64,000 bases of DNA from Paraburkholderia sp. C35. Lineage in GTDB: Bacteria > Pseudomonadota > Gammaproteobacteria > Burkholderiales > Burkholderiaceae. The position numbers and the translations under genes were made by a program. Location of the stretch: positions 62,001-126,000 of the forward strand of contig NZ_QBUY01000009.1 of NCBI RefSeq assembly GCF_003121405.1. The letters are read 5' to 3'. Below are positions 8,989-17,213 of the stretch, one piece after another. The notes beneath the pieces are model-generated. The model saw only the letters and a program-made list of their open reading frames with translations. It ran no database searches and was not told the origin of the DNA. The stretch's first letter is position 1. The number at the start of each line of letters is the position of its first letter.

Positions 8989-9450
8989 CTATTTCATGAA
9001 TTTTTCGTGGAAAGCGGGCGAGGCAAGATGATCAAGTAACTCAATTAGCTGGGCGCTCGCAGCTCTGCCTAGCGTCAGTTCGAAACGGCGCTGAGTCGGC
9101 TTCCAGTACAGCATAGCTTCTTTCAGTTTGTCCCGACCTTCTTTGGTCAAGATGACGATTCGACGTCGACCGTCATTTTCATCCTTCTCGATGCTCAGAT
9201 AGCCTTCGCGGATCAGCGGCTTGAGCGTATGTCCCAATGCCGAAAGATCCATCACCACGTCTCCCGCAAGTTCACTCTGGGTCGGCGTGCCAAGCAAATC
9301 AATCGTGCGCAGCAGGTTGAACTGCGCTATGTTGATTCCCGTGGGTGCAAGTGCCTGATCGTAGAGTTGGCCCATGCTTCGCATTGCACGGCGGAGTGCG
9401 CCGGAACCACACACGCTAGGTGTCAACGTTTTCCCGGTTTGTCGTCGCAT
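8989..9450 (-). CDS. MarR-family transcriptional regulator
   Basis: A 153-residue protein with the MarR winged-helix layout: an N-terminal dimerisation helix (ALRRAMRSMGQLYDQAL), the recognition region TQSELAGDVVMDLSALGHTLKPLIREGYLS, and the wing KDENDGRRRIVILTKEGRDKL with the conserved D-x-R-R-R. The family binds dyads as a dimer, often sensing phenolic or oxidising ligands. The gene diverges from the KAP NTPase gene (gap 9451-9722), so it may control that gene or itself. It resembles the second MarR protein at 32521-32997 in its region YDQALAP. Confidence 0.88.
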   Translation of the reverse strand: MRRQTGKTLTPSVCGSGALRRAMRSMGQLYDQALAPTGINIAQFNLLRTIDLLGTPTQSELAGDVVMDLSALGHTLKPLIREGYLSIEKDENDGRRRIVILTKEGRDKLKEAMLYWKPTQRRFELTLGRAASAQLIELLDHLASPAFHEKFMK

Positions 9451-9722
9451 TGATTTATCTCACTGGAATTTCTTGCATTATGGCATATACCAGTTTTTTG
9501 ATACTCTGAATGTGCGAAGCTCGATTGGCGGCAGAGAGAGGCCCATCGGCACGGTTCGTTCCGCATGCCGGTCGATTTCGCAGAATATGTCCACGTTTGG
9601 CTATAGAATGTTTTCTGGACAGTGGCGGGGGCCTGCACTGTCGAGCGAGACTTCCACGATTATTAGCGCGGATGGCGCGCTGTGCGTATGCACGGGGCAT
9701 GGATATCCGACGCAACTAAACA

Positions 9723-12700
9723 ATGAAAATGAACGACCAGATGCAGCAGGGCGACGCTATGCCGTCGATCCTTGACAGGGAAATTTCAAGTGCCAACGAA
9801 GATGCTTTTGGCCACCGTCACTTCGCGCAGGCATTACGCAGCCTGATTGAGTCGCCCGAACATTCACCGCCATTCAGTATCGGTCTGCTTGGAGGTTGGG
9901 GAACTGGCAAAAGCAGTATCAAGGAACTGTATACGGCCGATCTGCGCGACGACGCTGATTCTGGCAGTGGAAAGTCGCGATCTCAGCGAGTTCACTGCGT
10001 TACGTTCAACGCGTGGCGTTTTGGCGGGCGCGACCAGGATATCAAGCGCGCCTTGCTACGGCATGTCTTTCTGGAACTCGGAGGAAAAGAAGAAAATCTC
10101 GAGGACCGGTTGTTTCGCCAGGTAAGTGAAACCCGCGATAAACCTAAGACTCTGCGAGAATTGACGAAGTCAACCCTGCGGGCGTGGATCGCGCCGCTCC
10201 CCGCATTTCTGATTGCGGTGGTCGTACTCTTTTTGCTCTTTCTCGCGGGTAAGCACTTTTTGCACCCTGGCGAGGCGTCGCAGTCAATTCTGTTCCTTTG
10301 CATTTTCGGCTTGTTGCTCTACATCCAGAAACATGTGAAGCCGCTCGATATAAAAGGATCCCATCCGATAACACGGGTGGCGTTGCCGAGCACAAGTTCG
10401 GAGCAGTTCGAAGACATGCTGCTCGCGCAACTGCGTCGCTACAAGAAGGGCGAGGACGTTTCGCTCGATGGCCGCAACGGAAAGAGTTGCGAGCGTCTGG
10501 TGGTCTTCGTTGATGATCTGGACCGCCTGTCTGCAGACGAGATGGTCCTGGGTCTTGACGCCGTCAGGACGTTCATGGAAATCCCGAAATCCCGACTGCC
10601 GAATGGCTTGGGTCTGGTGTTCGTCATCTCCTGTGACGAGGCGAAGGTAGCCGACGCTCTTGCCAAAGGGCGCAATCGATCCGGTGAACTGCCGGCAACC
10701 GTTTTCAACCATTCTGACGCCCGTCGCTATCTCGACCGGATTTTTCAATTCAGGCTGGAAATTCCACCACCGCCTCGCAACGACATGCGGGAATTCGCGA
10801 CCCGGCAGTTGAAGCGGTTGACCTACATCACTGACGACCTTACCGCACGGGGAGTCGAGCTCCCGCCTCTGGTCGACCGGATGATCCACGTCGGAGTGAG
10901 CGACCCGCGTAATGCCCTGCAAATTGTCAACGCATTTGCACAGGCATGGTGGATTGCGGTACGTCGCGAGCGAGAGGGCGTCGGTAGCGCACGACCAGGT
11001 GGTCTGCATGAAGGGGCGGTGACCCGACACCCGATTTCGTTGGGCGCGATATGCGCAATGAAGGTCAGTTTCCCGGACTTTTACCGCGACCTGCTGGAGG
11101 ACTCGAGTTTTCTTCAGGCCTTCATGGACGTGGTGCTTCGTGGCCGGTCACTGGACAAGACGCCGGAGGCTTCGCGAAGGAAGCTTATTGAGCGCTACCT
11201 GGTCGCCCAAACCGAGGGCCGAAGCACGGTCGAGGTCAAAGCGGAGCATCGGCCATTGCGCCAATATCTTTCGAGTCTCGGCGGATTGCGCTGGGCTGAC
11301 CGTCTCCAAAGCCTTCTGCTCCTGTCCGAGGACCCGACTACCCGTCGTCTGGGCGCAAGTATCCTGCCCATATACAACGCGTTCGTATCGGGCGATACGC
11401 GCGGAGTGCTGGAAGGGATGGGGCGCCACATCGATACTTCCGCGCTGAATCAGGATCAGGCGCGCAATCTGTATCAACTGTTTGAAGACATGAGAAGCGA
11501 GACTGAGGCCCGTCGTAGCAACGCCGCACGAGTCATCGCTGACCTTATGCCCCGTATTCCCGCTCCTCACGCATCGATGCTCTTAGGTGAGCTTTGTCGG
11601 GATCTCGACAGCAGTTTAAGTCTTCGCTCTCAGCTTGGGCCCAAGCGAGTCGTGGCGTTACTGGAAGATGCGAACAAGTCAGACCGGAAATCGATCACCT
11701 CACGCCTTGTGTCCGACATCACGAGCACCGAACATCCGATAGCACTCTCTCTCCAATCACTCAGTCCGCCTGGTCTGGACGAAGCGGTTGAGATGGTAGA
11801 GATCATCGTGCCATTTGCTCTCGCGACCAGGGCCGATTGTGGTGAGCTCGAACAGGACGCGGAAAGCTCATTGCTGGATTGGCTCATCACGCGCAATGTT
11901 AGAACCGAAGATGGTGAGGGGACACAATTGCCGTACGAGAAGCTGGAGGCATGGCTTTCGGGCGACGCGGGAGACGTCGCCAGTGCACTGGGCGTTCGCT
12001 ATGGCAAGGCGCTGGCTGAGAGGCTAGAGAGCGATGAAACGGTTGAATTCGACCTTGCACCGGCTTTAAAGCGAGTTCAAGCGATTGTTTCGAGGTCGAT
12101 CGAGACGGGCGGTGATGAACGGCATGAGGGGTGGAGTCTGTTGCTTACGTATATTGGACTGTCGTACGCGCAGGCAGTTGAATTCGCGTGGGAGCTCGGA
12201 GTGCCCCTGCTTGGTAAAGCAAACGAAGACGAAGTGTCGAGTTTCGTTGAGCAGTTCGCGCATAGGCTGCAAACATCAGAGGGCGAGACGATTGACCCCG
12301 AGAAGGCTTTTAATCCCTTGTCGAATGCCGTTACTCGGTTCATTGATACTCTACACAGAGAGTCGCTGGGCGCGCTCGTAGCCTTGACTGATCGATGGAG
12401 CACAACTGAAGCGACGGCCGAGCTCGCGACCGAGTTGACGCGTCGATTGTTGCCGTCTGGATCCTCTATCGAAGCTGCAATCACGTCGAAATGGGCGCCC
12501 CGTCTTCTGAATGATTTGCCGATGTCTTGCGTTCGACTGCTCGCTTCGCGGTTCAAGGAGCAAACCAATGGAGTGCAGACTGCGGTGCAGTCGTCGCTGC
12601 AGTTTACGATCAACAACGACCGGATCCCAGATGCGGTCGATGCTCGATTCTCTGCATTCATCGATGCGGTGCCACAAGATTGCTGGAGTGTGGCACCGTT

Positions 12701-13811
12701 GCAGGAATACCTGAATTTGCTGCTACCGCAACTTGCGGCTCGATTCTCCAACCCTAACGGCTATCTGGCATCGATGATGCCTCGTGTCGCACGGCTTCTC
12801 CAGAGCGCCTCCCCTTCGGTCTTCGGGCATCATATCCAGCAACTCTTTATCCAGGCGAAAGGGCACTCGGCTCACTATCCTATGTTGCATGAGTCCATGA
12901 CAGGTTTGTGGCCGACACCGTCGGCGGAGTTCGGACCTTATAACCCGGCAGTGATATTCACTGATGCGAAGGCCTTCGTGCACGGCTTTACGATGCCAGA
13001 CAATATCAAGGTTGTTCGCTCCATGCGTGACATGTTTGAGCGCGGAGTGGTTCCTTCGTCGGAGCGAGCAAACTTGCTGGAAGCAATCTGTGTTGTGTGG
13101 AAAACTGCGCCTAAACAAACAGCAGATCTTATCGCGACGTATTCGAATCTCTCGGTCGAGCAGGCCTATGTTCTTGTCACAACGATCGATGTCAACAACG
13201 ACCAACAAACTTCTGCATTGACGAGAGCCTGGCGCAGTGTTTCACAAGCCATGAGTCCCGACGCGCGTGTGGCGATGCTACGCACGATACTGTCCAGAGG
13301 AGTAGTCAGTTCGACGAGCGAAGCAGACGTGTGTTTGCGGGTCTGGCTCGACGTTCAGGATGATGATGGCAAAGTGCTCTTGCACAATACGCTGCCGGCG
13401 CAGGACATCCCGGATGAGCAAAGAAGCCGGGTATGGCGCCAAGCCGTCTCGCGGGGTGACGGACTGGGGCCAGAATTTTTCATTGAAATCGTTCCGCAGG
13501 TTATTGTGCTACCAAACCTTGCACTCACAGGACCGGCGGTATTTGAAGATGAGCAGCGTATCAAAGCAATTTTGGGGGAACGCAAGAATCATTCGCGATT
13601 CTCGAGAGCTCTGATGGACGTATTTACCGAAGCGAAGAGTACCACCGTCAAAGGCCAGATCTGCAAGCTGTGCTATGCGCTCGTCGGAGATGCGGTTCTC
13701 AAGTCTTTCGGGCCAAAAAGTCTGACTCCCGAAGAGTTTGCGATCGTCGAAGGAGTGTTTGGTGATTCCGCAGAGGTTCGACGTCTCAAAGACGCCGTAG
13801 TTACAGCGTGA
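9723..13811 (+). CDS. KAP family P-loop NTPase, very large, membrane-anchored
   Basis: A 1362-residue protein. Walker A is GGWGTGKS at residues 57-64 and Walker B VVFVDDLDRL at about 260-269. Between them are two hydrophobic segments, about 158-176 and 188-201. A membrane pair inserted between the Walker motifs is the hallmark of the KAP NTPase family. The N-terminus (DREISSANEDAFGHRHFAQAL) is typical too; the true start could be a later Met, such as residue 13. Beyond residue 500 lies about 860 residues of helical, Leu/Ala/Arg-rich sequence without a recognised domain, probably repeats. Bacterial KAP proteins are frequent in defence islands, but their biochemical role is little known. It stands alone between divergent marR and tetR units, next to mobile DNA. 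The domain call is secure; defence is inference. Confidence 0.85.
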   Translation: MKMNDQMQQGDAMPSILDREISSANEDAFGHRHFAQALRSLIESPEHSPPFSIGLLGGWGTGKSSIKELYTADLRDDADSGSGKSRSQRVHCVTFNAWRFGGRDQDIKRALLRHVFLELGGKEENLEDRLFRQVSETRDKPKTLRELTKSTLRAWIAPLPAFLIAVVVLFLLFLAGKHFLHPGEASQSILFLCIFGLLLYIQKHVKPLDIKGSHPITRVALPSTSSEQFEDMLLAQLRRYKKGEDVSLDGRNGKSCERLVVFVDDLDRLSADEMVLGLDAVRTFMEIPKSRLPNGLGLVFVISCDEAKVADALAKGRNRSGELPATVFNHSDARRYLDRIFQFRLEIPPPPRNDMREFATRQLKRLTYITDDLTARGVELPPLVDRMIHVGVSDPRNALQIVNAFAQAWWIAVRREREGVGSARPGGLHEGAVTRHPISLGAICAMKVSFPDFYRDLLEDSSFLQAFMDVVLRGRSLDKTPEASRRKLIERYLVAQTEGRSTVEVKAEHRPLRQYLSSLGGLRWADRLQSLLLLSEDPTTRRLGASILPIYNAFVSGDTRGVLEGMGRHIDTSALNQDQARNLYQLFEDMRSETEARRSNAARVIADLMPRIPAPHASMLLGELCRDLDSSLSLRSQLGPKRVVALLEDANKSDRKSITSRLVSDITSTEHPIALSLQSLSPPGLDEAVEMVEIIVPFALATRADCGELEQDAESSLLDWLITRNVRTEDGEGTQLPYEKLEAWLSGDAGDVASALGVRYGKALAERLESDETVEFDLAPALKRVQAIVSRSIETGGDERHEGWSLLLTYIGLSYAQAVEFAWELGVPLLGKANEDEVSSFVEQFAHRLQTSEGETIDPEKAFNPLSNAVTRFIDTLHRESLGALVALTDRWSTTEATAELATELTRRLLPSGSSIEAAITSKWAPRLLNDLPMSCVRLLASRFKEQTNGVQTAVQSSLQFTINNDRIPDAVDARFSAFIDAVPQDCWSVAPLQEYLNLLLPQLAARFSNPNGYLASMMPRVARLLQSASPSVFGHHIQQLFIQAKGHSAHYPMLHESMTGLWPTPSAEFGPYNPAVIFTDAKAFVHGFTMPDNIKVVRSMRDMFERGVVPSSERANLLEAICVVWKTAPKQTADLIATYSNLSVEQAYVLVTTIDVNNDQQTSALTRAWRSVSQAMSPDARVAMLRTILSRGVVSSTSEADVCLRVWLDVQDDDGKVLLHNTLPAQDIPDEQRSRVWRQAVSRGDGLGPEFFIEIVPQVIVLPNLALTGPAVFEDEQRIKAILGERKNHSRFSRALMDVFTEAKSTTVKGQICKLCYALVGDAVLKSFGPKSLTPEEFAIVEGVFGDSAEVRRLKDAVVTA

Positions 13812-13840
13812 CAGTTATCCGGACCTGGATTTGATAGCGA

Positions 13841-13863
13841 AGATGCGAGTTGTTCTCGCATCT
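13841..13863 (+). terminator. Hairpin downstream of the KAP gene
   Basis: AGATGCGAG-TTGTT-CTCGCATCT forms a perfect 9-bp stem 30 bp after the KAP stop. It lacks a strong T-run (GACCTTCTCTT follows), so it may be a weak terminator or an mRNA-stabilising hairpin. Confidence 0.5.
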
Positions 13864-14084
13864 GACCTTCTCTTGCCTGGCGATTCTCGATGGCGTCTGT
13901 CACCCAAGCGAGCGACCGCAGCGTCCGGGAAAGCTTGGAGTATGCGCTCGTGTAGCAGCCGGAAGACACCGCCGTCAAGACAGCCGTTCGCAAACGGTCA
14001 AACCGCGGCGCGGTTCTGTCATTCGCCGCGCTGTGTCTGGCTCGGGCATGCGTGTCGTAACCTAAGGGCATCAGACTGCGCGCG

Positions 14085-14690
14085 TCAGGCCTTCTTGTCG
14101 CTGCTGAGTTGTGCCAGCAGCATCTTCTCCATGAACGCGCGGCGCTCGTCTTTCTGCTTCGCGGTTCCCTGGTTCGAGAGTAGAGACTCTGAAAGCTCGT
14201 AACTGTAAAGCGCAAACCCTCGCCCTTTGGCTTCGGAAGCGCTGAACCCCAAAGCTCGAAAGCACTCGCTGATATAGGAGAGTCGCTTCGCGTCGACCTC
14301 GTCCAGTACATTTCTTGCCGCTTCATCGCGACGAGCCCACGCTCGAATGGCCAGTTCAGTCGCTGCTGCTTCTTTTGCCGACTCGCCGCGAAAAGGTAAC
14401 GCGAGCAGATCACGTATCAGGTCACGCGGCGACAGCCCTCGACTCTCGAACCTGAAGATGATCTGTTCGGTTGCGGCGTCACGCCACGCAGTGAGCATGC
14501 GCTGTAGCAGGTCATCGCGGTCCTTGAAGTGCCAATAAAAACTTCCCTTGGTCACACCAAGCTCTTTCGCGAGTACCTCGACACGAACTGCATCAATGCT
14601 GCGACTCTCCAGTACGCGATGCGCTGCGCGAATCCAGTCAGCAGGACCAAACTGTCCGCGCCCGCTTTGAACGACTTTTGTCTCTGCCAT
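14085..14690 (-). CDS. TetR-family regulator of the meta-cleavage operon
   Basis: I choose the ATG at 14690 (MAETKVVQSGRG) because the TetR DNA-binding domain begins right after it; the longer frame adds 25 unlikely residues. The protein is 201 residues. The HTH is VRVEVLAKELGVTKGSFYWHFKDRDDLL, matching the classical TetR pattern G-V-x-K-G-S-F-Y-x-H-F. The C-terminal ligand domain is not assignable. It is divergent from the catabolic operon starting at 14871, with a 24-bp palindrome overlapping the operon's -10 box. Repression relieved by an aromatic ligand or a CoA ester is the likely logic. Confidence 0.9.
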   Translation of the reverse strand: MAETKVVQSGRGQFGPADWIRAAHRVLESRSIDAVRVEVLAKELGVTKGSFYWHFKDRDDLLQRMLTAWRDAATEQIIFRFESRGLSPRDLIRDLLALPFRGESAKEAAATELAIRAWARRDEAARNVLDEVDAKRLSYISECFRALGFSASEAKGRGFALYSYELSESLLSNQGTAKQKDERRAFMEKMLLAQLSSDKKA

Positions 14691-14811
14691 TTTGGCTCCG
14701 GAAAACGCCCATTTTATCGTTTTTAGACCTGTGTATATGAACTCCGCAAGCTGAACGTCAGCCAAGATCGAATTTCTTCAAAAGCAGCGTTTACCCTAGG
14801 ATGCATTTTTG

Positions 14812-14860
14812 TTGACGCACGCAGAAGTCGCACATACCATACCCATACGTATGCGTATGG
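14812..14860 (+). promoter_or_regulatory. Promoter with TetR-type operator for the 14871 operon
   Basis: TTGACG (14812-14817), 17 bases, TACCAT (14835-14840) resembles a sigma-70 promoter. A 24-bp near-perfect palindrome (14837-14860), with the exact core CATACGTATG and one mismatched pair, covers the -10 and start region. The ATG follows 10 bp later, with GGAG as ribosome-binding site. The position fits a steric repressor operator for the divergent TetR protein. Confidence 0.7.
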
Positions 14861-14870
14861 AGATTTTAAG

Positions 14871-15692
14871 ATGACGGTCATGGAAGGCGTTGGTAAGGAG
14901 CTGGTTGCTGCTGAGCATCGAACGAACTATTTCGATGAAGGGTGTGGCACGCCACTATTCCTGTTGCACGGATCAGGGCCTGGTGTTTCGGGTTGGACGA
15001 ACTGGAAGGGTGTACTTGGCGATCTGGCTCAGAAGCACCGCGTCATCGTGCCGGACATCGCTGGATTTGGATTTACGGAGTTCAAAGAGGATAGCCAGTA
15101 CGACATCAAGCTTTGGGTTCGGCATCTCGTGGGAATCATGGATGCGCTTGAAATCCCGAAAGCGTCATTTGTCGGTAACTCCTTTGGTGGTGCGTTGACT
15201 CTGGGTCTTGCTGTCTTTGACCCGGCGCGAGTGGACCGGATTGTCCTCCTCGGAACGCCTGCCGGTGAATTCGAGCAAACGCCGGGACTGCGGTCGGCGT
15301 GGGAATACGAGCCGTCGCTCGAAAACATGGAGCGGACGATGCGACTGTTTCCCTACGACCAGTCGATTATCACGGCCGAAATGGTCAAGTCGCGCTATGA
15401 GGCGAGTGCCCGACCGGGCGCGCAGGATGCGTTGCGCAAGCTGATTCCGAAGCCGAACGCGGAAGGTCCGACCATCGTGAAGGGCTTCCCGGAGCACGTC
15501 GTCTCGAAGATTCAGGCGCCGGCGCTTGTCTTGCACGGACGCGAGGATCGCGTGGTGCCGCCGGAATGCGGCCAGTTGCTCGCTCGAGCCATTCCTCGTG
15601 CTGACTTGCATATGTTTGGGCAGTGCGGTCACTGGGTGCAAACCGAGCGCCGCACCGACTTTCTGCGTCTTGTCACGGCTTTCTGCGAGTAA
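14871..15692 (+). CDS. Meta-cleavage product C-C hydrolase (MhpC/BphD/DmpD type)
   Basis: A 273-residue alpha/beta hydrolase. The oxyanion region is LLHGSGPGVSGW (31-42). The nucleophile is S104 in VGNSFGG, the acid D226 in GREDRVVP, and the base H254 in QCGHWVQTE. HGSGPG plus GNSFGG is the signature of hydrolases that split 2-hydroxy-6-oxo-hexa-2,4-dienoate-type ring-fission products into 2-hydroxypenta-2,4-dienoate and an acid. The gene is first in the operon and followed 5 bp later by the extradiol dioxygenase small subunit, giving ring cleavage and hydrolysis side by side. Members differ in side-chain specificity (biphenyl, phenylpropionate, steroid); I cannot choose from sequence. Confidence 0.9.
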   Translation: MTVMEGVGKELVAAEHRTNYFDEGCGTPLFLLHGSGPGVSGWTNWKGVLGDLAQKHRVIVPDIAGFGFTEFKEDSQYDIKLWVRHLVGIMDALEIPKASFVGNSFGGALTLGLAVFDPARVDRIVLLGTPAGEFEQTPGLRSAWEYEPSLENMERTMRLFPYDQSIITAEMVKSRYEASARPGAQDALRKLIPKPNAEGPTIVKGFPEHVVSKIQAPALVLHGREDRVVPPECGQLLARAIPRADLHMFGQCGHWVQTERRTDFLRLVTAFCE

Positions 15693-15697
15693 GTGCC

Positions 15698-15994
15698 ATG
15701 AGTCGCAACGTGCTTGAGCGTGTGCTCCACCAACTATCCGTCGACCGTGCCTCAAAACAGCGATTTCGGGACGATGCACAAGGCTTCCTGCAACGCTTTG
15801 CTCTTACGGAAGCGGAACGCAAGATGGTTCTCGATTTCGATGTCTTCGAGATGCAGCAGGTCGGCGTCAATCCGATGTTGACGATGGGATTCTGGCAGGA
15901 GCTATCGCCCAATCGTGACATGCGCGCCTACATGGCAAAACTTCGGCCGATAGGCGACGACGAAGCAGTTCACTCAGCGGCACTCAAACAGTAG
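15698..15994 (+). CDS. LigA-like small subunit of an extradiol ring-cleavage dioxygenase
   Basis: I start at the ATG at 15698; the frame is open further upstream, but that part lies inside the hydrolase gene. The 98-residue product has a helical pattern with FRDDAQGFLQRFALTEAERKMVLDFD, typical of LigA-like subunits and domains (protocatechuate 4,5-dioxygenase alpha, CarBa). The small subunit forms a lid over the catalytic site of the LigB partner, which follows 12 bp downstream (16007). A separate small subunit distinguishes this system from the single-chain MhpB enzymes. Confidence 0.8.
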   Translation: MSRNVLERVLHQLSVDRASKQRFRDDAQGFLQRFALTEAERKMVLDFDVFEMQQVGVNPMLTMGFWQELSPNRDMRAYMAKLRPIGDDEAVHSAALKQ

Positions 15995-16006
15995 GAGAAA
16001 GCCAGC

Positions 16007-16846
16007 ATGGCAAAAGTTGTAGGTGGCTTTCTCGTGCCACATGACCCGGTGATGTTTGTCGCGCCGGACGCACCCAAGCAGGAAATCCGCGTTCGCATGT
16101 GGAGCGCGTTCGAGAAGTGCTCGAAGCGTCTGGCCGAATTGAAGCCCACGAGCGTGGTTATCGTCGGTGCTGACCATTACATGCTCTTCGGCACAACTTG
16201 CCTTCCGAGCTTTCTGATCGGAACAGGAGACGTCGATGGGCCACTGGACGCGTTCCCGGGCTTGCGGCGCGGCGTGATTCCGGATAGTGCCAAGATGGCG
16301 CAGCACATTGCACAGCACGGACATGAAAACGGATTCGACTGGGCTGTTGCGCGGGTTTTGACCGTTGACCATTCCATAGCGATCCCAAACCAGCTGCTCG
16401 TGCAGCCATTGCGAGATGCTGGCGCTCAGGTTGGGACAATTCCTGTGTACCTCGCATCCGGCGTAGACCCATACATTCGATTGAAGCGTGCGGTCGAAGT
16501 TGGTCGCCAGATTCGCGAAGCCATCGAAGCATCGCCGGACGATGAACGCGTCGCAATCATAGGGAGCGGCGGCATCAGTCACTGGGTGGGCACCGCTGAG
16601 TTGGGGCGGGTGAATGAGCGTTTCGACAGTGAAATTCTTGACTATGCGACCCGCGGTGACGTCGATTCACTTGCTGGCTTAAGTGACGAGTACATCCTCA
16701 AGAACGGCGGCAACGGCGGGATGGAGGTTCGAAACTGGGCTTGCGCGATGGGCGCTCTAAAGGGAGCGCGCGGAGAAGTGATTGATTACGCACCAGTACC
16801 CGAATGGGTGACAGGGCTCGGATTCGTCCAGCTCCATCTGCAATAA
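16007..16846 (+). CDS. LigB-superfamily (class III) extradiol dioxygenase, catalytic subunit
   Basis: A 279-residue protein with the class III extradiol metal ligands: H12 in GGFLVPHDP, H57 in VGADHYML and E240 in GGMEVRNW. H122 (TVDHS) and H192 (GGISHW) match the second-sphere catalytic histidines of LigB. Its C-terminus APVPEWVTGLGF resembles that of MhpB. It would open a catechol ring next to the hydroxyls, using Fe(II) and O2. The catechol should come from the Rieske dioxygenase and SDR downstream. A ribosome-binding site (AGGAG) precedes the ATG. Pairing a LigB enzyme with a biphenyl-type Rieske system is less common than pairing with a VOC-type BphC. Confidence 0.9.
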   Translation: MAKVVGGFLVPHDPVMFVAPDAPKQEIRVRMWSAFEKCSKRLAELKPTSVVIVGADHYMLFGTTCLPSFLIGTGDVDGPLDAFPGLRRGVIPDSAKMAQHIAQHGHENGFDWAVARVLTVDHSIAIPNQLLVQPLRDAGAQVGTIPVYLASGVDPYIRLKRAVEVGRQIREAIEASPDDERVAIIGSGGISHWVGTAELGRVNERFDSEILDYATRGDVDSLAGLSDEYILKNGGNGGMEVRNWACAMGALKGARGEVIDYAPVPEWVTGLGFVQLHLQ

Positions 16847-16859
16847 CGGAGTGTTTCAC

Positions 16860-17201
16860 ATGAACAAGGTTTTTCTGCTCAAGCGCGAAGAACTCGCGCC
16901 TGGAGAGATGCGCAAGGTTGAAGGTAACAGTTGTCCGCTCGCTGTGTTCAACATCGAAGGTCGCTTCTATGCGACCAGTGACACCTGCACGCATGCGACG
17001 GCGTCGCTTACGAGTGGTGAGATTGTGGACGGCGACCTGATTGCCTGTCCGCTCCACGACGGCCAGTTTCACATACCGACTGGCCAGGCCGTTACGTTTC
17101 CGTGCACGGTCGACCTGCGAACGTACCGGATTATTGAAGAAGGCGACGAGGTATTCGCCGATTTGGACGCTGAGTCAGAAGACTCGGTTTCGTCGGTCTG
17201 A
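16860..17201 (+). CDS. Rieske [2Fe-2S] ferredoxin
   Basis: The start is ATG 16860, preceded by ACGGAG; an in-frame GTG at 16851 is less likely. The 113-residue protein has C-T-H-A, 16 residues, then C-P-L-H-D-G, the Rieske cluster motif (two Cys, two His). Size and motif fit the ferredoxin component of three-component ring-hydroxylating dioxygenases, passing electrons from the reductase (probably 25808-26809) to the oxygenase. It lies 12 bp before the oxygenase alpha subunit. Confidence 0.92.
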   Translation: MNKVFLLKREELAPGEMRKVEGNSCPLAVFNIEGRFYATSDTCTHATASLTSGEIVDGDLIACPLHDGQFHIPTGQAVTFPCTVDLRTYRIIEEGDEVFADLDAESEDSVSSV

Positions 17202-17213
17202 GAGGTGCAGAAG

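Noticed and set aside
10284..11030. 248-codon minus-strand frame inside the KAP gene
   Set aside because: Shadow of the KAP coding frame; composition is that of a reversed high-GC gene and no motif fits.
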